A DNA stretch of 64,000 nucleotides from Populus alba (taxonomy: Eukaryota > Streptophyta > Magnoliopsida > Malpighiales > Salicaceae), in NCBI RefSeq assembly GCF_005239225.2, contig NC_133294.1:21465631-21529630 (forward strand), given 5' to 3'. Within the stretch, counting starts at the first letter, position 1; every line of letters begins with the position of its first letter. The notes under the pieces are model-generated. The model did not search any database. It was not told the DNA's origin and saw nothing but the letters and a program-made list of their open reading frames with translations. This document shows, piece by piece, positions 36,778 to 50,480 of the stretch. The position numbers and the translations under genes were made by a program.

Positions 36778-39349
36778 TAAACGATGTGGCGCTGGCGCTG
36801 GCGCTGCTGCTGCTTCAATTTATTTTGGTTTTTAATAAGGTAATGTGATATGTGATGTCACTGTCTTTTTGGAAAGATAAATATTATTTTTTTCAGTGTT
36901 TCTCTAGATGTACAATTTTATGCATCTGGAGTCTACATCAAGTTTTGGAATTTATGTATTTATTTATTTTGGTTTTGTATCCTCTGTACAAGTGGACGCA
37001 TGACAACAAAATAGAAGTAGTTAAAAATATTTTTTATTTAAAAGTTTATTAAAAAAGTTAGAATTTTTTTATTTTTGAAGTTATAATATTAAAATCATCA
37101 TAAAATACTAAAAAAATTAATTTGATATTTTTTAAATTGCATGTATATTTTAAACACAATCAAATATATTTTTAAATAAAAAATAAATAAATAATAACAT
37201 GTCACCTTACTCTAAAAGGTTTCAAGTTAAATCAAATAGAAATTGACTCATTTGATTATAAGTCAACACAAAATCTAATCCCATTCAAAATCTTTTAAAA
37301 ATAAATTAAATTAATATTTTTTTTTTTTTTTCTAAAAAATCTTCAACGAACACTATTTTGGTTTTATTGGAATTAGCTCACTTAATGCATAACTTGAGGA
37401 TGAGTTGAGCTTAATTATCTAATATATTTAAAAGAATTGGAATGCCAACTCATCTTTTTTTTATGTCTATATGGATAGTGAAAGAGATAGTTTATTTTTA
37501 ATATTAAAAAAAATATCATTTTTAAATTATTTTTTAAAGTTAAATTATATTTTTATTGATCGTATAAATTATTTGTAAACTTCTCAAATTAATTGGATTA
37601 TGGCAAGGTAAATTTTAAACCTAGATTAGATAAAGGTAGATTTTAAAGCTAGATTAGATAATGAATTAGGTTGAGCGATTTCAATATTAATACTTTGGAT
37701 TGAGATTAATAATAATATCAATAGTTCTCAATCATCTAAATATAATTTTTTTACATTTAAAAAGTTATTGATTCAAGTGGCAATGTAGCTTCATAAACTT
37801 TGTTCTGGATATTTAATCTGCACTTCTTTGTGGGTTAGATTTTTTTTCAACAAAAAATCTTATATAGGCATTAGAAAAATATTGATATACCGAAATTATA
37901 TAATATGCGTTATTTTTAAAATTTAAAGACAAAAGTGTATTTTTCATGAAACTTATGGTACATCACCCGTGTTTGGTGCCTTTTTAATTTCAGTCCCTGT
38001 CTTTACAATTCAACCCTTGACTAAGAAATTCAAATGAATTAGCCTTTAATTAGAATTAAATTGCCTAAAAATAAAACTTTAAGGATCAAAATAATTCATT
38101 GAAAAATGCACAGTGTTGTCCAAAACAGTAATCAGCCTGTGCCTTTTCCTTTAATCTAATAAAGGAAGTGAGTTGCACTTTTATATATAAATTGTAACCG
38201 GTAATGTCATGAATACTCGCAGTAGTTGATATCCATGAACTCAGTTGATGCATCATGCATGCATTTGTAAATGTCATAGAGCTTACTAGAATATTGTCCC
38301 GCACTCCGCGGAAAAATATCATTTTAAAAAAAATATAAAAAAATATTTTAAGTATCCCAAGCCAAGCCAGGCAACCATACCAGACTCATATATCTTGGGT
38401 CTGAAAATCATATTAAATTAATAGTCTCAGGATTTGGGTCCAACAATCAACCAAGATATGTTTATACATTCATAAAATCAATAATTAACAGCAATCCAAT
38501 TATAATATATCATCAACATGCGTTGCATCATATAAAAGATGATACAACTATGCATTTAGTTACACAATAAATAACCAAATTTGATCACTAGAAAACGTCT
38601 CATACACGGAATTAATAGCGAGGACACCACCCACTTGTTAAGCGTGTTGAACATAAACTAGCAGTTTTTTGATTAAAAATAAAAAATACAACATGAAAAC
38701 ACTAAAATAACCCTATAATCATCTTAATTATATAATATATTTATATAATTTTACTGTCACAGTCCACATTATGTTTAAAATTACAGTGAAATCCGATGAT
38801 ATTTAGTTTTCTTTATAATAATTAGGTTGTACTGAAGGATAATCTATAGGGTACAGATGAGAGTCATGGCCTCTACGAGAGTTTAATATGGTTATTCAAA
38901 TTTAATAATTATTTCATATAAATCTTATTTTTTAATATAAAATAACCTTTGTTTTTAGAAATAAAAAATATATTTTAGTTCAAAATCTATAGCTATTATA
39001 TAATTGTTTTTGTATATGAATGATTTTTATATCCAAATATGTTTTTAGGCTTTTTTTAATTTTAAATTCCTAGCTTCCGTCCTTTGGTTGTGTACGTGAT
39101 CAATGTATGAAGTATTTGTGTGATTAGATATTCAAGGGTGTTCCTTAGCGTTTATTCAATTTTTTAATCTAACAATTCAAAAAAAAAAAGGAAAAAAAAA
39201 AGATAACAACTCACATGCATTGCTTTTTACCAGTAAAAAACATTTAATTTATGCATGTTGTGTAAGAGAGAATGTAGGCTTCAAAGAAGATTGTCCATGA
39301 CATTTTTATTTTTTTTTATTTTCTCGCAACTTTTGTAATAAATTTAGTA
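36778..39349. other. Intergenic DNA with a dispersed repeat copy
   Basis: The first bases are the presumed promoter and leader of the minus-strand TMEM120-like gene, with a GGCGCTGGCGCTG-like GC stretch at 36788-36806. A copy of the dispersed AT-rich repeat lies at about 37065-37190. Nothing else recognised. Confidence 0.45.
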
Positions 39350-39860
39350 TAAGGGAAAAAAAATTAAATTTAAAATCAAAATTAAAATATAAAATAAATG
39401 TTATGCCTAATTGAATGATAAAATTATAAAAAAAAATTTAGTAAAAAATTAAAAAGAATGAAGACTGAAATTGACATAAAAAATAAAAATAATATTGTAA
39501 TTAAAAAGTGAAATTGAAAAGAATAACAATAAGCACTAAATTAGAAAAATATAATACTATCGATTTGAATTAAATGATGAAATTGAAAACCATTAGAACT
39601 TTTACAAAAAGGCCAAGGATAAAAATTAGAAATCCAAAGAACGAAAACCATATTGGAGAATATAGTATTTTGTAAATTGAAATTGAATGATGAAATTGAA
39701 AACAAATAAAACTTATACATATAAGTTAAGAACAAAAGTAAAAAATTAAAAGAATAAGGATAAAAGTTGAAATGTTAACAAATAAAAGGTCCATACTATA
39801 ATTTTGAGGGGAGGAGAGAAAGAAAAAGAGAGAAAAAAAGATCAACTAGCGCCAAACTAA
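39350..39860. repeat. Degraded repeat rich in 'gatgaaattgaaaa' words
   Basis: Repeated words such as GAATGATGAAATTGAAAAC, followed by a GAGGAGAGAAAGAAAAAGAGAG purine block, resemble stretches at 41.3-41.9 kb and 62.4-63.1 kb. Probably fragments of one dispersed transposon family. No ends defined. Confidence 0.5.
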
Positions 39861-41099
39861 ATTATCAAATGAGACATGTGTTGCACTAAAAGGTAGAGGA
39901 CACAGAAGAGCTTTCAATAGCAAACACGATGAAAGGGCATTTTTTAACGCTGGGAGATGTTGCCTAAAAAGCATGAGTGCCTCCCACATACTCTTAGGTG
40001 CAGTACACTGATCCCACCTTTTGTTTTTTAATTATTTAGCCAATTATAGAATTTCCATGAGTTGACTTTGTAGTTACACAAAAACATTGCAAAAAGTAAC
40101 AAAAAAATACTCCTTGACCCCAGGCTTAAAAATCTTTATTTTAACGATATTTTTATAATCTCATCATGTATTTTAACTATTTTTTATTTTTATATCTGTG
40201 CAAATATAAAAGTGTCCTTTAGCTTCAATTATAATAGCCTAAAAATTTATGTAAATATAAAAATACCCCTTGACTTAAGGTTTAAGAAATTTCTACTTCC
40301 AATAATATTTAAGTTATTTTTTTATGTAATGAAGATAAGAAAAACACACCTTTTTTTTTTTTTTGCAATAACAAATAGGCAATGTGAAAAGACATCAATG
40401 TCTTTGGAAGCATGTTTTAAGTTTTTGGATAGAATGGTAAAAATATAATTGCATTATTTTAGTGAACAATAATAATGAGTCTAAAGCTATAATATTTTTT
40501 CAAGAAGTTTTATTTTTAATAAAAATTATATTATTTATAAACTAAGATGATAAAAAGATATATAGAAAAAATTTCATGAAATACATATATTATATAAAAA
40601 AAAACATTGTATTTAAATTTCATATCATTTTTTTTAAAAGTTGTATTTAAGAATGTGATAGTAATTTTTTTAAAAATAATTGAGACTATAAAATATATTA
40701 AAATAATATATTTTTTATTAATAAATCAAAATAATCTAAAAATAAATAAATTTTAAATCAATTATTTAAAAATAATAATAATCAACTCAATCAGAATACC
40801 AAACTGGGTCCATTATGTGTGAGAGGATGAAGTTGGTGCACCTATATCTCGTGAGTAGGTGGCAGACAACCTTTAAGAGAATCTAACTTAAATTCATGGC
40901 CTCCATTTTTAAAGAATAAATAAGCCCCCCAAGATATTTTGAGCTAGTTTTCCATTATCGTGACAATAAATTAATGAGTGCAACTCAGAGGAAGGCAGCC
41001 AGTCTTTGAAGCTTCAGTAAAACTGCCAAGCATTTATAAACCAACCAGATTGGTCTCCATCCATGTTAGGCCGGGTTTGAGAAAAAATGATTTGGCATG
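39861..41099. other. Intergenic DNA; further AT-rich repeat copy
   Basis: A copy of the dispersed AT-rich repeat lies at about 40655-40810. No gene recognised. Confidence 0.4.
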
Positions 41100-42440
41100 C
41101 TAGCATTTTTTTTTTAAAAAAAATAATAATAAAAAATAAACACCGTAAATCAAGACTCATCTAATATTAAAGAATAATTTATTTTTTAAAAAGTATATTT
41201 TAAATATATATATAAAAAAAATCTTGAGTCAACTCGGGTTAAATCCTCGAAGTCCATAACTCACGACAAGAGATCAAGATAAACTTATAAAGAAAAATAT
41301 AAAAAAATTAGCAAAGTCAATCTACAATCAACTAAATATTAAAGGATGAAATTAAAAAAATAATAATTTAAAAAAAGACCTAAAAACCACCGAAGATAAC
41401 TCGGACTAATCTTTAAACCTGTTATCCAAGACATGAGGTTAGGATTAGCCCATGGAAGGAAAATCCAAAAAAAAAAACAGAAAGATAAATTCTAATTAAT
41501 TAAATATTGAAGATAAAATAAAAAAAAATTAAAAAAAATCCAAAACAAAATAAATAACAATCAAAAGATTGAAATACCGAATATGACTTAAAATATAATT
41601 AAACCAAATGCAGAAGGATGAAAATGAAAACAAAATTCAATTAAGAAAATGATCCAAAACAATACAAATAGTAATCAAAATAAGAATAACCAAATTTTAT
41701 ATAAAAATTAAATGAAACAAAATGTTAAGGGAAGAAATTGAAAAAAAAATTAATTAAAAAAATAATAATAAAATAAAATAAACAGCAATCAAAATAATAA
41801 AAATCAAATTTTATACAAAAACAAAATGACATGATATCTTTCAATTTTGGTAGACCAACATAGTTTTCAAAGAAATGAGGGAGAAAAAATAAAGTAGAAA
41901 AAAAAAATCGTCGTAGTCTCACTGTAACCATGCATTTTACATGTACCCCACCACTAGAAAGGTCTCATCATGTTCTAACAGACGATAGAAAACCATTAGG
42001 AAAGGTCACATGCATTGTTACTTCTTCATACAGGCTAACACGTGCTCCGCACAAGCCAACCAAGTTGTCATATCCGTCTTTTCTAGTCTTTGTAGTATTT
42101 TCTTTTCAAATTGGATCTTTTAATTTTAGATCAATAAAATTATATTTATTTTGCAATATTAAGCATAAAAAATGCATGTTATAATTTTTCACTGACATTG
42201 TAGGATCTCTATATTTAGGCAACTAAAAAAACTATTAAGTCCAATCTCAAAAACTTATAACATAAAGAGATCAAATTAAAAACAAATTAAGGGATAAAAA
42301 GGGGATTAAATCTCTTCATTAGGCCATGCAATTCAGTCTCTGATGTTTTTTTTTAAGGGCTCAATAGGTGTCCATTATTTAAATTAAGTCCTCATTGCTT
42401 GCTTTAATTTTTTATTTTTTTTTATCAAATGGAGCATCAA
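41100..42440. repeat. Dispersed repeat, copy related to 62.3-63.6 kb
   Basis: Shares an ordered set of words with 62290-63560: AACTCGGG/CTCGGACTAA, 'catgag(g/a)t(t/c)aggat', 'aaggatgaaattgaaaa', a purine-rich block, then 'gacatt(g/a)t(a)gga' with 'aactattaagtccaatctc' matched by 'aacattgttaagtccaatcc'. The collinearity shows common ancestry. No intact coding frame; the transposon class is not determined. Confidence 0.6.
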
Positions 42441-44098
42441 CCTAGAACTAGTTTTCTTTTTTGATATCACAAGTAGCCAAAACAAAACCAAACAAAATAA
42501 TTAACCAAGGCAGATCCCAAATTACTATAATGCAAAAGGATCTAATTGGAAAAAAAAATTAATAGAGAAAAAATAGACCCAAAAAAAAAGAAATATTTCT
42601 CTAATGAACAATATATCCTTACAATCCAAGGCTTGATGTTTTTTTTTTTTTTAAAAAAAAAAATAATTAGTGTTAATTTTAATAGGACTCTCAAGTTCAT
42701 GAAGTACCTAATTTAAAATTTAATCACTAAAAGCTAAGCGGTCAAATCATGAGGTACCTTTTTAAGTTTTCTTAAATAACATTCCTTGTGGACTATATTT
42801 ATTATACTTGATTTAAGATTTAGGTTGTAGGTTGGCCTGTGAAATCTTAAATAACAATAATTCAGTTTTTTTAATTAAAATAATATGGTTTTGAATAAAA
42901 AATTTAAAAATATATTTTTAAAATTGACAGGTCACCTAAATTTAGTTGGTTTAACACCCATTTTAATTAACTAAAAAACTTATCCTAAACCACGTTCCGA
43001 GCCGATCCGCCTTACATAACCAGATGTAATAGCTATGGGTTGGATAAGATCAAGACACAGTTCATCAATTGCCATTTTCTCTCTGCTTGAGCAAGCTTCC
43101 TCTGTGATGCCTGCACTCTATGTGTAGTGGTAGAGTTAATATTTCACTCGCACAATTAGGCTGGAACAGGCTAGAAATAGAATTTGTAGATTTGTTTAGC
43201 TTAGTTCTTTTCTTAGTAGGTAAGCTGCATTTCTCAAATTAAGAGAAACAACAAGAAGTTCATCAATCTTGGGTTTTAGTTAAGACTACCAACAGATAAA
43301 CAGAGAGGAAAATTCAAGCTCAAGAAACAACCTAGCCAGACAAAATCTTGATCTATGAAGCCATGTTTCGTCATCAAATCTGTGATGGCATCACGAGTCC
43401 CGAGGTAGGTGGTAGATTCTTAGATGCCATTGCCACGTAGAGTAGAAGAAATCTAGCTAGCTTCAAACCTGGTGGTTGTACACTTGCTACGAGGTTAGGT
43501 TTTAGTTGGCCAAATCAAAAGTCTGGTTCCTCAATTTTCTTCACCATGCACAATACAGTCTCCTCACATGCCTCGCCTCTTCCAATTCCTTGTAAAATAT
43601 GCGTTTTGCTCTCAAGGAAACGCACTCCTTGTTAAAACTTGGATTTTGCTTATGGTTTTTGGTAGGGATTACAATTACAATCGACCATTCGGGTATTCGA
43701 TATCATCTCATCTCTTATGGATATTGAAGTGCTGACCTATAGTTAAGAAACTTCAATCCATTTTCATCCCTAGTTTTGAATGTTCTTCTGAACCTGCAAA
43801 ATTATGTGAAGAACTCAAAAAAGAAAATCAATATTTTTTGAAAACCAATCTCTCAGACCTAGTCTAACTTTCACTATGAAGATGACAAGAGATGTGGAGG
43901 AAATAAATTTATCTTCATTGATGAAACACATGGCCCAAAAATATGGAGGAAAAGCCTATCCGCTCTCTCATCCACATGGAGAAATATCCTGATAAAAACA
44001 ATCTGATTCAACATCACGATTCCCAGAAAGAGAGAAGAAAGAAGGAAAGAGCATAAAGAAGGGCACCGAGGAGAGTAAAAAATCGATACTATCGGCTT
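42441..44098. other. Intergenic DNA; 3' flank of the PMT18-like gene
   Basis: No gene recognised. The last few hundred bases on the right are presumably the 3' UTR of the minus-strand PMT gene. Confidence 0.45.
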
Positions 44099-46515
44099 CT
44101 ACTGTTGTTTTTGCTTAGCTTTACCAGTCCAGTAAGTTTTGACAGCAACAAGAATTTTCTCTGGATTAAAGGGTCCACTTTCATGGTCCATGATTTGGCT
44201 TTTCCATCGCATGCCATTTGTTATAGTCTGAATCTTCACAAGAACCTCTACTGTATCCCTGAATATCACTGTCCCTTCTGGCCTTAGAATTCTATCCATC
44301 TCCAGCAGAATGTGGGTTATGTCACACCTTCAAGAGAGAAAAACCAAACACAAATTCAATCACAAGATTGTAACTTACAGGATCATGGTGATCAAAGTTA
44401 GTTCTTCAGCATTCAAGTTTTACCTGTCCTGATATATACTGAACACCCCACCAGCATGGATGAGATCATATGTTCTTGGATATGTTGAGACTGCCTCACA
44501 CCAATCCTGATAAGAGCCAATAAACCCCCGTTCATAGATCACACCAAGCGTGTCTGGATTTGAATTGGCAGGTACCACATTCATAACCCACACTGGATAT
44601 TTTACCAAGGCCGCGGCAAATCCTCCAAGTTGAGCATTCATGTCCATTATGTTCCGGAATCTGCCTTGGGTGAGAGGACTAATGATATTCTTATAATGTG
44701 CCACTCTATCCTTCCACAGATCATTATCCTCCTTGAATTTCTCAGCATTGATTCCTGGAATAGAACCACTGCGAATTCTTGGAGGGACCGCGAATGCGCG
44801 TGCTGGCCATTTCTCCACTACACCACCAGCAACTTCATCCAAGCCGCTTACCTCTGGCAATGGAGTTATGCAAGTTTCCATGTCTTTATACCTTTTTTTT
44901 TGGCATAAAGCACATGTATGCATAGGTGTTAGATGAAAGGTTTTGGCATATCAAAGATTGGATATGAAATAACATGAAAGATGGGCATTGAGAGAATACC
45001 AGGCAGCATCTGGATTGTCTGACTTGCATATATGTGGTGTTTTATAGATCTTCCTGCTTGCAACGCACTTGATGTGGTTAAGGGGCTTTTGCCAGACTGA
45101 AAGATCACCCTTTTCAACCACTTTCTTCCAGCACAGGCGCTTGGCTACATCCTCGATAGCATCCTGCTCTTGCTTCAAGTCTTCTGCGGTTCTTTCCCAA
45201 CCTCTCCAGTATTTCTTCCAGTGAATAGGAGGACCAGATAGAATCCAATAGCCACCAGGCCTTAAAACTCTATCCACTTCAATCAGATACAAACCATCTG
45301 TGAAATAAAAGAAAACAACATGCTTGGATCAATGGAAGTTTTGTTGAACCATATTGATATACGAAAATTTTGCAGTCGTAATTGAGCTCCATTTTTATTA
45401 AATCATCCTGTTGTGCAGAAGTCCATGCTTTATATGTTGTTCAAACACAAGTGCAAGTTAAATTGAGGGCGTACCATTTTGATGCCATGGTATCAAGCAA
45501 CGGGAACAATGAGCCATGTCAAAAGCCCTTGCTGGGTAAGGAAGCCTTTGCGAAGCCATGATGCCAATCATAGCAGGAACCCCCCTCTCCAATGCAAACC
45601 AGACTTGTGCTTCATGCGTATCCCTCGGTGCAAAAGACATTGCTATAATGTCCCTCTTCAACAGGTATGCACCCCAACTCGCAACCTTAACACCCACAAC
45701 AAAGACATAAACAATACACATAAGGCTTGGAATGCTGATAATTCTCATGGAATATAACACATGCAGATTAAGATTAAGCTATTTGGATAGGATTCGAAAA
45801 CAGATGTTGAGTAGAAAACATGATATTTTGGCAATTAACTTACACCACAGCCTGTGTCAATTGCGGTTCTGATGCTTCCATCAGTAAGAGGAATGAGCTC
45901 ACTAATGTCATCAATATAAGCATCAGCTCCACGGGGGAACATGGTGCCTCCACCGGGGAATCTAAATCGGTCACCCTCAACCTGAATCCAATTCTGCACA
46001 GCCTTTTCAATGCTAAGTTCGTTATGGGGAATGTTATCATACCAGGCATAATCACGGCTCTGTGGCCATTTAAAAGGGGTCTTATATTTAGGAGGAGCAG
46101 GTATCAAGCAAAGAAGCAATTCATCCTTTGTTGGGCAATGCCTCTCTCTATATTTCATCATGTTCCTATCAAATTTCCTTCCCCTTCGAGGATCTTGGCA
46201 AGGAGTGTACTCACTATAGGACATGTCGCATGGTGGAATCTCATTAACTGAATCAGTGTTGTTGATCTGAATCTGATGATGGCTATTAAAGTCCAAGATA
46301 GCTGATTCTGATGATGGATTGGAACTAACCCCGGCAAATTTTGAAACATCACAAGCTACTTTAGTGATGGACTGGGCTAGATTTGTGGGGGCTGCGGTAT
46401 GCTGCCAAGCTCCCAAAACATAGAACAAAACGCAAAGGCCACTGACCCCAAGAATCCAAGTTAGGCGCTTTCTCTTTGCTTCTAGCTGATGCTGCTTTGG
46501 TGATCCATTTGCCAT
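44099..46515 (-). CDS. PMT18: Probable methyltransferase PMT18-type (QUA2/TSD2 family)
   Basis: Five exons on the minus strand (45844-46515, 45475-45685, 45000-45297, 44424-44891, 44099-44327) give about 625 residues. The short cytosolic N-terminus [10 protein letters not shown] is followed by one membrane anchor (about 18-37, [20 protein letters not shown]), as in Golgi type II PMT proteins. The family block runs from [15 protein letters not shown] through [10 protein letters not shown] and the SAM-binding [16 protein letters not shown] (about 218-233), to [30 protein letters not shown] and the second methyltransferase-like half [15 protein letters not shown] .. [19 protein letters not shown] proteins are linked to pectin (homogalacturonan) methylation; the substrate of this clade is not shown. 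The N-terminus resembles Arabidopsis PMT18 (At1g33170, from memory) more than PMT2 or PMT14. Confidence 0.94.
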
Positions 46516-47560
46516 TTTTATTTCTACTCAACACTGCAAATATCTCAAACACAAAAGAAACGAGCGGAAACAGATTTAGAGACAGGAAGGTCTAGGTGAT
46601 GGAATTGTTGAACAAGCATACACGTCATTTTTATAAAGCTGTAAACCTCGTCAAAAAATCAACACTGCACACCAAAAAGCTCCACCTCCACACATGGACT
46701 CGTGATTTCATTATTAATTTTGTGAAAAGGAAAAGGTACATGCTGCCAATCTGGCCGAAAATGATGGTCATAATGACACCAGATAGCAACCTATTCATGA
46801 ACTTGCAGTGATCTGTAGAACCAGTGAAGAGCTAGCACTGACAAAGACATGACAAAATTCAAGGGCAATTTTTGTGATTTACTAAACAGAGGAAACAGAG
46901 AAGAGACAGAGCATGGATTGATTACTCTAAATTCCATTAGGGAAAAAAACCTTGAAGATGGAAATTAAGGTTAAAACAAACAAGTAAGCATTAAACATGT
47001 TTGAAAAAGAAAATAAAAAATCCCATGTGACAAAAACACAGCAAGATCATTACAACCCGAAAAGCAAACACCAACATGTAACAACATTTCTTCCAAGGAA
47101 GTTGCAAGATGGTGTAAGAAAGTCACAGATACAAAGCCTACTTTGTGCTCTTTTTTTACCTCTAGTGGTTAGATAAGCAAAGCTTACCTCTTTCCAACAA
47201 CATAAATTAGAGTGTAAGAATCAATATTTTCCAACAAGAAATCAACTTTTTACAGCCTTTCTTCTTTCATCTTTCTTTCTTTAACCAACAAAATGCAAAC
47301 CCACAAAGACAACCTCAACAGATCCACAAGAAACATCTCTGTACATTTTCTTGAACTACTAAGAGAAGGGTTTCTTTTTTCTTTTTTTTTAAAAAAGAAC
47401 AGGGAGGAAGGAAGGAAGAAGAAAGTACAGTACCTGAAGAAGGAGATTCTCTCTCAGCTTAAGAAACCCTTCACTCAAAAAATAAAAGAATAATCAAACA
47501 AGAAGCTAAAAACTCAGCATGGGTATTCTTTAGCTTTTATGTAACTATCCTCTGATTAAA
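46516..47560 (-). other. 5' UTR and leader intron of the PMT18-like gene
   Basis: A minus-strand acceptor TTTGCAG|TGTTG lies 18 bases before the ATG (exon start 46533), and a donor CTTCAG|GTACTG lies at 47434. This suggests a 900-bp leader intron and an untranslated first exon right of 47434. Splice-site inference only. Confidence 0.5.
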
Positions 47561-49979
47561 TTAGTAGCAATGACGAGAAAATAAATAAGAGGAAAAGGGA
47601 AAGAAGGCTAATGAAACTATCTAGCTTAAAAACTGTCAAGAAGGGAACATGAAGACAAAGAGACAGAGAGACAGAGAAAGGGAGTGGTTAAGGTTATAAA
47701 AATGTGTAACATGTAAAGGCAACATAGAAAGTCTCCACCATTACAGGAACAAGAAGGTGGGGTGGTGGACTAAGGAGGAGAGAGGGTGTGGTTCACTTGG
47801 ATTATGTCTTTGTTAATGAGTTACAAAAATGGAGGAAGGCGGTGACTGCTGAGCCTTTATCTTGTGGGATTTTGATTTAGTAAAAAACAATATACAAGGT
47901 GGTGGCAGGTTCTGAGCATTCACAGGAGACTGACCAGCCTCTTTTCACTCCCCTTCGTCTAGTTCTTCTCCCTCACTAACTTCCATTCTATTTTTGTTTT
48001 TCTACTTGTATTTTTTAAATTATTTAACCTTTTCCCCATATTTTCAGGCTCCTAATCCTGACATCTAATTCAAAAGCCAACTTAGCCTATTACAATTACA
48101 CTTATTACATTAAAAAAACATGAGCTGATGCTTTCAAGCACATACATTATTATTATTATTATATTATAGATTATAGAAAACTCTAAGATAGTCAACAACT
48201 GCACCAGAGAAGGGAGGCCAGATGTGCCCTGTACATGGCCTCGATAATAGCAAGAGTTGGCATGCCTAATTGCCCATAGATAATAAACAATATTCGAGCC
48301 CAGAAGTGACTGTGCAGACAGGAAAAGCAGCGAGTGCCGTTGTCAGCTTGTTAAAGATCCACGCAAAATGATTTCATGAATACAATATAATATGGTGAGT
48401 GAGTGCATTTTCATGCCCAATTTGAGACACTTTTATGGTTATATTTCACGATTGGATTTGTTTTTTGAAGAAATTCCCCTTCTTTCTACGTTGGAAGGCA
48501 CCCCAAACCTGTGGGCGTATCTGTTAATACCATAGTTGTTTGTTCACCGGGAAAACTTGGGATTTAAAATATGATTGGGGGGCACTGGAACCTAGTTAAA
48601 TAATTTTTAGTTACCTGCACTAACATAATTAAAATAACTTAAAACTTTTTTAGGTCACTCTTTAGATTCATTTTTTTAAAATCCAGATTAGTCCGATCCG
48701 AAATCTAGTGGACTCAAAATCCAAAACGATCCGTATTAACTCAAGTACTATGTCAAAACCTAATCATTAAGCCATTTACTTTTTTTAAAGAATTTTTTTA
48801 TAATATCTTCATTTTGAATTTAAAATAAAATTAGGGTTAACCTCCTGACCCGAGTTTTTTTAGATCGGATTTTAAAACTCTATCCAAACCATGTATGATA
48901 ACTATGATAAATATCGCTTGGACCAGTCCATGTTGAAGTAAAAGCATAAAAATAAAAAAAAATATGCTAACCTGAGCCTGACAAGATCAAAATCTAATCA
49001 TCAATCCATTTGTTTAAATAACATTGTTTTGACTCTTTTTTATTAATTTTTTTAGAAGTAATCCTAAACTCTAAATTCAAGGCTCAAACTTAACCTGAGT
49101 TGAGTTTTAATTTCAATTAGTTTTGATATCAACTCAGTTTATCCAAGATGATACATAAGATTGACTGGGTCAAACTTGATCCGAAAAAGGTAGGGTCAAG
49201 ACCATGAAATTTAAAAAATTAAAATGATGTTATTTTAAATAAAATAAAAGACTCGGGTTTAACTCACAAGTTTACGTAAAGATCCAAATAATTTTTCATG
49301 TCAGGTTTTATATCCCAAATCATGTAAGTACGTGCTTAGTATTATAGTAACTCATGTGGTTGTAATTTTTTTTTTAAAAAAAGTTAAAAATTATGACGCG
49401 TGTTAATAAAAACAATTATACCAAAAAAAACCCTAAAGCTCTGCATGCCAGAAAAGAAGCTAGCTCTATGATACCTTGAATGACAAGACAAAAAACAGTT
49501 GTATATAATATAGGTAAGAAATAAATTCTACATAGTGATGACAATAAAAGGAAGAGCATCACACGAGATAAGAAGGAAGTAAAGGATCAAGGAGGGCGTG
49601 AGAAGAAGAAAGAGAATCAAGTGCCAAGTTCACTGGCGCAAGAAAGCAGCTGCCCACAGCTACAAGATAAAGGAATGAAGAACACGAGGGTATCGTTAAC
49701 TGGTCAGATAAAGGGATGAAGAGCACGAGGGTCCTCAAACTTTGTTTTTTTTTTTTTTTTTTTTTAAAGATTATTAGCTTGAATTTTATAAATTTTAAAA
49801 TTATTAAAAAATTATATAATATTTAATTTTAAAACTCATAAAATTAATTAAAATATATAAAAACTGATCTAAATACCATTAAAAAAATAAAAACATAAAA
49901 ACATAAATTTAGATGATGATGTTATGGAAGTTGGTGGTAACATAGATATTTTTTGAAGCTCGCTAGTTTGTGGTTGTAA
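47561..49979. other. PMT18 promoter side and intergenic DNA
   Basis: A GA-rich block (47650-47690) and the likely promoter occupy the left part. The region 48600-49400 has degenerate words such as AACTCGAGT, CAACTCGG and CCGATCCG seen in other repeat-derived spacers. A poly-T run lies at 49745-49765. No gene recognised. Confidence 0.4.
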
Positions 49980-50480
49980 TTATTTTTTAAATAATTTTCA
50001 TGTTAAAATATATGTTAATAATTTTTTTATTTTTTAAAAAATTATTTTTAATATTGCACATTAAAATGATTTAAAAAAATTAAAAATATATTACTTTAAA
50101 GATAATAAAAAAATTTTAATTTTTTTTAAAAATTACTTTTAAAATACAGAAATAAACAATACTTGGTGAAAAAGATTTTGCATTTCTTGTCGTTTTAGGC
50201 CATCGATAATTGACCGACAAGTAGCTTTCGCTTGTATTAATATACACTTGTAACATTGTTTATTGTCTCAAGCATGAATAAATCAGCTGGTGGGCCTGGT
50301 ATCCCGTGACTTGCCTTTGTCGAAAAAGAAAATGAAGGGAATATTTGTTTTTGTACTCAAAAATGTTTTTTTAGAGTATTTTTAAAATTAATTTTTATTT
50401 TAAAAAATATTAAATTAATATTTTTTATATATTAATATTAAAAATAAAAATAAAAATAAAATAATTGAGCTTTGAATTTT
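49980..50480. repeat. Two copies of the dispersed AT-rich repeat
   Basis: Copies at about 49985-50165 and 50345-50470 carry the family's 'tattgcacattaaaatgatt' or 'tattaatattaaaaataaaa' cores and A/T tracts. Limits approximate. Confidence 0.5.
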
